Below are positions 57,561 through 64,000 of a DNA stretch of 64,000 nt, piece by piece. The DNA lies in contig CM068385.1 of the NCBI GenBank assembly GCA_034770075.1, positions 56,242,746 to 56,306,745 on the forward strand, read 5' to 3'. How positions within the stretch are numbered: the first letter of the stretch is position 1; each line of letters begins with the position of its first letter. Both the position numbers and the translations under genes were made by a program. The stretch is from Aralia elata. Its lineage: Eukaryota; Streptophyta; Magnoliopsida; Apiales; Araliaceae. The notes under the pieces are model-generated. The model did no database searches and was not told the origin of the DNA. It worked only from the letters and a program-made list of their open reading frames with translations.

Positions 57561-58442
57561 TGCTCTTTTAGCATTGTGGCCATTTCCATCATCTGCTTCC
57601 TAAAGTCATCAAAACTCTTCCCGAGATACAGAAACTATGATTGGGGAGATCAGCCATTTCAGAGGTAGAGACTTGGGGCCCTTTTAGACTTGCAAACGCG
57701 TTTGAGGAGCAATCCTACAGGGGAAAAACGGTTTTAAGTTTTAGTCTAGGGAAATGAGAGATGTGGATGCATGCTCAAACTGTTACTTACTTTTGTGTTT
57801 TTAGGGTTTTTTAATCTTTCCCTGCAAAACCAAATGTTAGCAGTCTTTTATTGCAATAATCAATGCTAGACGCGAATTTAGGAAGTTTCCCCAGCTGTTC
57901 CCTGCAAAACATAGAGGTCAGTATTCTCTTTTAGCAACAGGGGATGTAAAATGATATTTGCATTGGATCATGACATTTAATACGCGTAAACGTAAAAAGG
58001 GCATGAAGAGACTTTTCCTGCGTTGGGTTAATCTGAGGCTGACCTATCCTAGGGGTTACTCTCACGGGCTTTTCGGCATGAAGGTTCCCAAATCTTCGCA
58101 ATTCTACTCCGTTTGAGCCCTTTCGATTGGAGCGGATTTGAGAGTGGTGCGTTTCCTGAGCCATCTCCGGGGAGCAGCCCCTTCGAGTCCAGTAATAAGC
58201 AACCGACAGGTTCGCCTCAGGAGGAGGTACTCTCTCAACATACATTCACATTCATCGTCCTCACCGCATGCAAATGATTACTTTAAAGTAAAGCAATTCC
58301 AATCAAACATTTATTCATTGGACAAAATACACATTCACACAACAAAAGTAAAATGATCAAAATGTCGTATGCACACACATATTCATGAATTTTAAAGGAT
58401 AGAATAGCATCAAGATTTTAATGCGGCTTAAGCCCTCTAATA
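57561..58442 (-). other. Tat 5' leader
   Basis: About 880 bp between PBS and gag. A minus-strand frame of 104 codons (58245-57931) has no recognised domain and I treat it as chance. Nothing else is identified. Confidence 0.55.
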
Positions 58443-58460
58443 TCCCCAGCAGAGTCGCCA
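58443..58460 (-). other. Tat primer binding site
   Basis: On the minus strand TGGCGACTCTGCTGGGGA follows the 5' LTR end (CGTCGACA) after two bases. Ogre elements are reported to use a tRNA-Arg PBS; I assign this one to that type from memory. Confidence 0.85.
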
Positions 58461-58462
58461 GC

Positions 58463-60614
58463 TGTCGACGCCGGGAGGAATCGCTTAACGCTGTAATTAT
58501 TACCCTTTTCCGATTTTTTAGCCTTTTTGTTAGATGCCTTTTTGGAAAAGGTCGGCATTAATGTCGACGGGGTTTTTAAAGATTGTTTTTATGATGAGCC
58601 AATTTAACCAGAGTCGCCAGTTGGTATATTTGAAATGGATGTACCAACTCATCCGAGTTTTCATTTTTATAAATCGCTGGCTCATATGTGAACATCCGAA
58701 TTTAATTGGTCCTGCGAATCGAGATTCATAGAGTTCGGGGGCTTGCTTAAGTGAGGGGAAGGTGTTAGGCACCCCTCGACTTCCGTGAAGCACGGTTACC
58801 GCAATCTTGAATGCTTTCCTATCCTTTAATTCATGAAATGTGTGTGTGCGCGTGTGCGTGTGTGTGTGCCTATGTAAATGTTATGGTGAGTTTGCATAAA
58901 AGAATCATTTGGATTATTAGGGAAAATTGTGTTTTTCTTTTGGAAATGTCTTAGAACGTCCATCGGCTTAAACGAGAAAGCTCTTATGAGAAAAGGTTTG
59001 ATTTTAATTAGCAAAACTATGAGATTTTCATTAGGCGTCGTTTTGGCAAAACAAGAGTTTTAAACCTTCGTAAAAATAGGAATCGAAATCTATACATTGC
59101 TTTCATAAAACGATGGGCAACTTCTAGGATATCTTTCACCCTACGCACCAAGATTTAATAAAACGTTATTTTATTTTTATAAAACCATTTTTTTGTGACA
59201 TTTGAAAACGACTTTCTTTAGCCTTCTCGTTTAATAGAAATCGACCTTCATTAGCACCTCCAAATTTTTTGCTACGTGATGCTAACCTCCTAGTTTGCTT
59301 GATTTTAAGAAAAAAAAACCTTCATCGTTTAATCTTTGAAATCATTTTTCGTGTCACAAAATCCAATCAAGCATAAACACGCGTCGGGGCTATTCATGGG
59401 CATGTAAGCCATCAAAATAACCCCAAACGCCCACAATCACAAGTTTCACTATTTCGGGGCCTTAAACACGATTATCGCCTTGGCGTCGTTTTAAGGCCCG
59501 ACGATTACATATTTACAATAACGGATACATCCACCCGATTACATACATTCAAAAATGTCCATCATCGGATTTGGACCCACGGGGTTGCATTCCTAGGCTC
59601 ACATCCGAACTTATTGCACAACCGCCAAATGGATATAACGAAAATAAACAACAACGGGATGCGTAACACTCTAGGATATCTTACAATGACGATCTAAATT
59701 ACACTATGAATGATACCAAACCATAATAGCTAAGATTTGCACCAAACGGATATCATCGGGCTATTAGGGGGAATTTCATTCCGATGATGAGGCCCTCACT
59801 AATAGTCCCTAACCCATGGCTTCACAATAACATATGAGAAAAACTACATTCAAGGTAATTCGGATGACCAAAAGATTAACAACATGGTATAACAAAATGC
59901 TAAGAACAAATGGTTTTTTCACCTTGCAATTAATCCCCACAATATGTATGAATTTGTGTATTGAGTAGAGTAGAAAATATGAGATATAATCTCACAAACT
60001 TGGTACAATTCCTCACTCTTTTCACTCTTTTCTCTCCTAATTATTGCTGTTTTCTTGCTGTTTTTTCTTCTTCTCCCGAACTGCTGCTGGCTGCTGAATC
60101 CTCCTCTTTTTTTTTCTTCCTGTATGCGAACTGGCCTAATATAGCACTGCCAAGGGCAGCCGCAGATCTATCTGCGGCTGGCCGCAGATATATCTGCGGC
60201 TGGCCCTTGGTTTCTCCCCCCAGCCGCGCTCGAGTCCCGTGCGCTTCGAGTCCCGTGCTGCCTCGAGTTCCGTCCTTGGCCGCGAATTGATCTGCGCCAA
60301 ACTGTTCTGATTTTCTCGTTAACCGTGCCTCATCTCGATTTTCTTGTCGTACCGTTGGTTTCCGCTGACGGGTTTTGCTTTTGGCAGTCCGGAAACCGTC
60401 GGGAAACGTGCCACGTCATCCGGGGTAAACACAGTGGATCAGTAACTGACTCTCGACATTCGCTTGTTGTCGTGTCGGCTTCAATATCATCCCGTCGTGG
60501 TGGTTTTGAGGGTTCGTCTTTATGTCCACCCTTTATTCTCGTGTGCCGGGTCAATTGACGATTTTGCCCTCCTGTCAGGGTTAGTATAGGAAATGCAAAA
60601 ATCGGGTGTCTACA
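58463..60614 (-). repeat. Tat-element 5' LTR
   Basis: 2152 bp, the partner of 46090-48221. Differences include small indels (GAACATCCGAATTT against GACTCCGAAT near 58690) and substitutions. It carries the TG-rich microsatellite and the 61-bp palindrome at 60150-60210. Its end with ...TGTCTACA (plus strand) is followed by unrelated CAAGCCAATAGG. Confidence 0.94.
60150..60210. repeat. 61-bp nested palindrome, 5' LTR copy
   Basis: Identical to 47761-47821, although the bases just outside (GGTTTCTCC against GGTTCTCC) differ. Confidence 0.9.
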
Positions 60615-60754
60615 CAAGCCAATAGGAGACGAGCTCTGAATCATTCCCTCTTCTAATCAAAGTAGCTCATAGCCAGTGTGCGGGTGCGAAGCCTTTCCAA
60701 TCCGCGCTTTCTAATGTGGGGAGTTTGCCGTGAAAGTGTTGAAATGGTAGACTA
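60615..60754. other. Unassigned 140 bp next to the Tat element
   Basis: It does not continue the sequence to the left of the Tat element. It may be an upstream part of the LTR-like sequence that follows (a short stretch AAGTGTTGAA is shared with 45690). Nothing else is recognised. Confidence 0.5.
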
Positions 60755-61553
60755 TAGGAAAATCTTGAGAGAAAAGAGTGAGAAGAGTGTGTTCGGGTGA
60801 TTTGAGGAAGAAGGAGTATAGTAGCAGCTGAGATTTAATCCACTTAGCAACTTAGAACAAGCTCGAAGAGGTAAGCAATATAAAGCTTAGCTCATTTTCA
60901 CAATATTTCCAAGTGTATAGTTTTGCTTTGGTTGCTTTGTTGGAGTTATGTGACTGATTTTGCTAGTTAGTGTATGAACATGTTAAGAAGGCTAAATTAG
61001 CTCTATAAAAACCTTGTTAATGGTATATTGAAAGTGGAACAAATGAATGAGAATCAGAACCTATGCATAAGGGAATCAAGAAATCGGACATTAATGGACT
61101 GTTAAGGACTATTAATTGTGTATTAATGAAGATATAATAACTCATGGTTTGGTTATGTGCATTGGGTTTGTGTACTGTTGGTATATGTCCATGAAAGCTA
61201 TGGAGAAATGATTTCCATATGTGGAAGTATGGACAAGGGTATACCATGTAATGAATAGCTCCTACTGGGGTTATGAACTCTAAATTCAATATGTCCGCCA
61301 CAAAGATATTTGGATTTAATGTCCAAGAGGAATAGAATTTTCTCCTAAGAAACATAGAGAATTAGAGTGATTAAATTGATTAAATGATGTATATGATGCA
61401 TTAAGCTACAGTTGTATAAAAGCATGTATTTTGAGTCATATAGACTTGTTTTTTGTATAATGGCCTAAGAAGCAAAGGGGACGAAACCAAAAATTGGTTC
61501 GGTCTTTTTGGGTTTTCTGCAGTAGCAGGAACCTGGGAGTTCCCTGGATGGCA

Positions 61554-61870
61554 GAGTGGCGCGGCTGCGCCACTCCCAAGCTTAAAACCAGCGGCAGCCA
61601 CCGCTGGGATCTGGCAGAGCTAAATTGGCTTTTGTTGTTTCGGTGTTGTTGATTTGATGCATGTTTACTTAGACCCAACATGTTTATAAATACCCCCAAA
61701 ACATATGTTAAAATGATTATGTTAGGTAATAATAGTAGACTGACCCCAAGTATTTTAGAAGTTGGAGGCAGCGTACCAGGAAATAAACCAGAAAAGTGCA
61801 TCTGGGGGAGTTATCGCAGGCTTGCGCCACTCTTAGGCCAAAAATGTAAGCAGTGCGCAGCCGCGGCGCA
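61554..61870. repeat. Two pairs of GC-rich inverted repeats
   Basis: First pair: GAGTGGCGC/GCGCCACTC (61554-61575) and CCAGCGG/CCGCTGG (61588-61607), centres 33 bp apart. Second pair: CGCA/TGCG (61814-61825) and TGCGC/GCGCA (61854-61870), centres about 42 bp apart. The surroundings are AT-rich. Confidence 0.75.
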
Positions 61871-62334
61871 AAGTGGGGGGGGGGGGGAGTGGCTGCAGAG
61901 TTGCCCAGTTTGTTTCTATCCTTTCATGAACTGAAGCTTGAGGCTAGTGTTATGTGAACTCTGTTAAGTATTAATACATGAAGCATGTTATTAACTGGTT
62001 AACCAAGACATGAAATGACTTAGTTCACGTGAGAATTTTGCTTAAATGAAATGAATAGTTTTAGTTGTCATGAAAATGACTAAGCTATGAAATTGACTTA
62101 GTCACGTGAGGACCCCGCCCGTTTGGGTACGTCGTAGCTTTGTGCAATAATTGTTTCGTCAAATGATTATAATCATGTGTTGATATAATGTAAGCCAATG
62201 TTTTTGTGTGTCTATTGTGAGACTAATTTGGTATGTGAATTATGTGTTTAAAAAATGCGTAAGGACATATTTGAAGGGGGGGCGATACTGTTGTTTTGTT
62301 TTTAACGAGTCAAATAGTAGCAAGGCGCTTAAGG

Positions 62335-62505
62335 CAAGTTTTCCTAAACCCTTGTCTAACCCTTGTGTTGGGCAAGTTCTCTAGTTTCATTCATTTTCCA
62401 GTATTGGAATGCAAGTTTCATATCTTATACAAAAGTCGTATATTGGTGCAAGTTTTATCTAACGCTTGTCTAACAGTTGTGTTGGGCAAGTTATTTGATT
62501 TCATT
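62335..62505. repeat. Diverged tandem duplication, about 114 bp
   Basis: CAAGTTTTCCTAAACCC (62335) and CAAGTTTTATCTAACGC (62449) start two related segments. Both include TTGTCTAAC and TTGTGTTGGGCAAGTT, and both run to GATTTCATT or AGTTTCATT. Confidence 0.75.
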
Positions 62506-63566
62506 TAGAATTTTATAATTTCCTCCATTGACTCTCATTGCGAAATGTTTTTGAAGTTTTCCGGATTTACGCATTTAAATACATATATGGTTGCATGAAT
62601 TCTTATACTTATATGTAAAATCTTTCAGTATTTGCACAAGTATTCGAGCTATGTTATGACATAAATTGTTGAAGCTTTCAAGTTCACATATATATGAACT
62701 ATTATAGAGAATGTCAATGCCATTTGTTTCGGCTAGATAGATATTGAAATATTTTATTGATTTGATAATAAATCCTTGAAATGTTATTGATGATTAAGTA
62801 GAGCTATCCAACCGAATTATTTTGGTTAGGATTCCGAGACATGAATGAGAGGAACAACCCTAATATTTGGGACACTTTTTATTCAGTTATTCTGGCAAGG
62901 CATCGAGCGCCTAAAATAAATGCATATAGTCGTTTCCAGCTAGAGTGTTGATCAACATAGAGTACAATAGGCTGATCACCTAAAAGTGCTCGTAAGTAAG
63001 ACGGTTTGCAGTTATATTGCTGTGTACCTTTTCAAGAAAGCAAAAGAAAGTTCAAGGTCTTATGACCACTCAATGTCGTTTCGAAAATATATTTTTAAAG
63101 CGAAAACAAAGTATTATTCTTGTTTATTCAGAATATTTCACAACTATTGTTCAGTTGTCGAAAAAAAAATGATATGATTGATGATATTGTTGTTATTCAA
63201 CTGTTATACTTGCTGGGCAATTGAATGCTCATTCTTTCTTGATATTAAACATTGCAGCTAAGTCCGAGCAGGTCGAAGGTTCTGGTAAGGACAAGGGAAA
63301 GGGCAAGATGAACGTCTAGATGGCATCGTAGTTTATTTGTATTAGTAATGTTGTAATACTAAGACTTATTATGTATTTGGAATGATGTTATGGTAATAGA
63401 ACCTGGGATTGAGAGTAAGACGTGTTGTAATAATATAGTAATTACATTCATGTGTATTATGTTGTATAGAATGGGATGTACCGTGTAGCACCAGATTCGG
63501 GTTTGAGGTACCCGGATTTGGGGGCGTCAGAAAGGGGAGGCCAACTTCTGGTGGGAAGCCAACTAG

Positions 63567-63992
63567 AACAGGGTCGGAGAGGGAGTCGTTGCTTGGGAAA
63601 GATTCAAGGAGATTTACTTCAAGAATTATTTCCCTCAAAGCATGCAGAGCCGTATGGAAATGCGGTTCTTAGAGTTGAAACAGGGGGATATGTCAGTTTC
63701 CCAATATGCCACCAGGTTCAATTAACTGGCTAGGTTCGCTCCACACCAGGTGGACACCGAAGAGCGGAAGACGAGATGGTTTGAGCAGCGCTTAAAACCC
63801 TTGCTCTATAATAAGGTTAGTGTGTTGCAGATTTGTTCCTTTGGATAAATCTTGGAGAAGGCTATTATAGCCGAAGGTGGAAGCGAGGCGATGAGCTTAT
63901 ACAATAGAGATAAGAAGAATAAGAATAAAAGTGACAGGGGAAGTAAGGGTGAGGGCGCCAGTGGTAGTGGAGGAAGCCATGAGAGGAAGTAG
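63567..63992 (+). pseudogene. Ty3/gypsy gag fragment (Del/Tekay-like), broken
   Basis: Read in one frame, this gives a Retrotrans_gag core: AWERFKEIYFKNYFPQSM, then FLELKQGDMSVSQYATRFN, LARFAPHQVDTEERK, and a lysine/asparagine-rich tail. TAA at 63723-63725 and 63846-63848 and TAG at 63990-63992 interrupt it. The N-terminal half of gag is absent: the frame is closed by a TAG at 63564-63566 and no homology is seen upstream. The gag resembles Del/Tekay chromoviruses. It continues beyond the window, so pol may lie to the right. Confidence 0.82.
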
Positions 63993-64000
63993 AACAACTC

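Larger units (their letters stand above)
46090..60614 (-). mobile_element. Tat/Ogre-lineage Ty3/gypsy element, complete structure
   Basis: A 14.5-kb element on the minus strand. LTRs are at 58463-60614 (5') and 46090-48221 (3'), with TGTAGACACCC...CGTCGACA ends. The PBS is at 58460-58443 and the PPT next to the 3' LTR. Gag, protease with G-patch, RT, RNase H, archaeal-type RNase H and integrase follow in that order. The second RNase H is characteristic of the Tat clade, and the PBS and possible intron point towards Ogre. Many stops and frameshifts make it inactive. The flanks (ATGTA left, CAAGC right) show no target duplication. Confidence 0.93.
60755..63529 (+). mobile_element. LTR-like sequence of the TGTAACG family, 5' truncated
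   Basis: 60755-61164 is homologous to 45705-46089 (shared GAAGAGTGTGTTCGGGTGAT, TTGTTGGAGTTATGT, GGTTTGGTTATGT). Beyond that it continues into sequence unseen on the left: GC palindromes, a G13 run near 61875, and a 114-bp diverged duplication. A possible end is GGGGGCGTCA at 63529, just before gag; no PBS is visible there. I found no coding region in this stretch. Confidence 0.6.

Noticed and set aside
57931..58245. A 104-codon minus-strand frame in the Tat leader
   Set aside because: No domain; lies between PBS and gag, and nothing supports translation.
63244..63319. A small charged coding stretch (Gly/Lys-rich) at the end of the LTR-like sequence
   Set aside because: Too short, ends at a stop, no match to gag or other domains, and no start context.

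Overview
The window is repeat-dense plant heterochromatin, probably from a dicot. It holds plant-type LTR retrotransposons of both superfamilies, a plant L1-type LINE and a 160-bp tandem satellite. I found no intact protein-coding gene, no host gene, no tRNA or rRNA gene and no CRISPR array. Every recognisable coding region belongs to a retroelement, and all of them are broken by stops or frameshifts.

Layout, left to right. (1) 1-4170: the 3' part of a Ty3/gypsy element (protease, RT, RNase H, integrase, 3' LTR). Its end abuts satellite DNA. (2) 4171-7682 and 13551-29592: one 160-161 bp satellite array of about 122 monomers, with a dimeric order at the left and a ten-monomer (about 1.6 kb) higher-order repeat in the middle. 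(3) 7683-13550: a full-length but dead LINE on the minus strand inside the satellite, with a 7-bp target duplication. (4) 29593-44925: a Ty1/copia family in a nested, tandem arrangement. It consists of a 495-bp LTR fragment, a complete element with 1863-bp LTRs (itself carrying a 1946-bp solo LTR of another family), and a second, truncated internal region that shares the middle LTR. (5) 44926-46089: the start of a different LTR (TGTAACG...), possibly Del/Tekay-type. (6) 46090-60614: a complete 14.5-kb Tat/Ogre-lineage Ty3/gypsy element on the minus strand. It has 2.1-kb LTRs, a PBS, a PPT, a G-patch domain, a candidate intron, two RNase H domains and a minisatellite between pol and the 3' LTR. 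(7) 60615-64000: LTR-like sequence homologous to part of (5), ending in a gypsy gag fragment.

Two patterns are not explained by the element annotation. First, the gypsy element and the copia LTR appear to have entered the satellite at the same five positions of the 160-bp monomer, and the LINE entered directly beside them, which suggests an integration hotspot set by the satellite. Second, five different retroelement families here carry clusters of short GC-rich inverted repeats in LTRs or leaders. Their spacings are mostly near whole DNA-helix turns (22, 32-33, 42-43 bp). Other points are a perfect three-unit heat-shock element just upstream of a TATA box in the gypsy LTR, a stop codon shared by two copia copies, and nonsense mutations that are mostly C-to-T type, as expected from long-term cytosine methylation.

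Limits: similarities are read by eye, LTR lineage names are provisional, and no alignment or database search was run.
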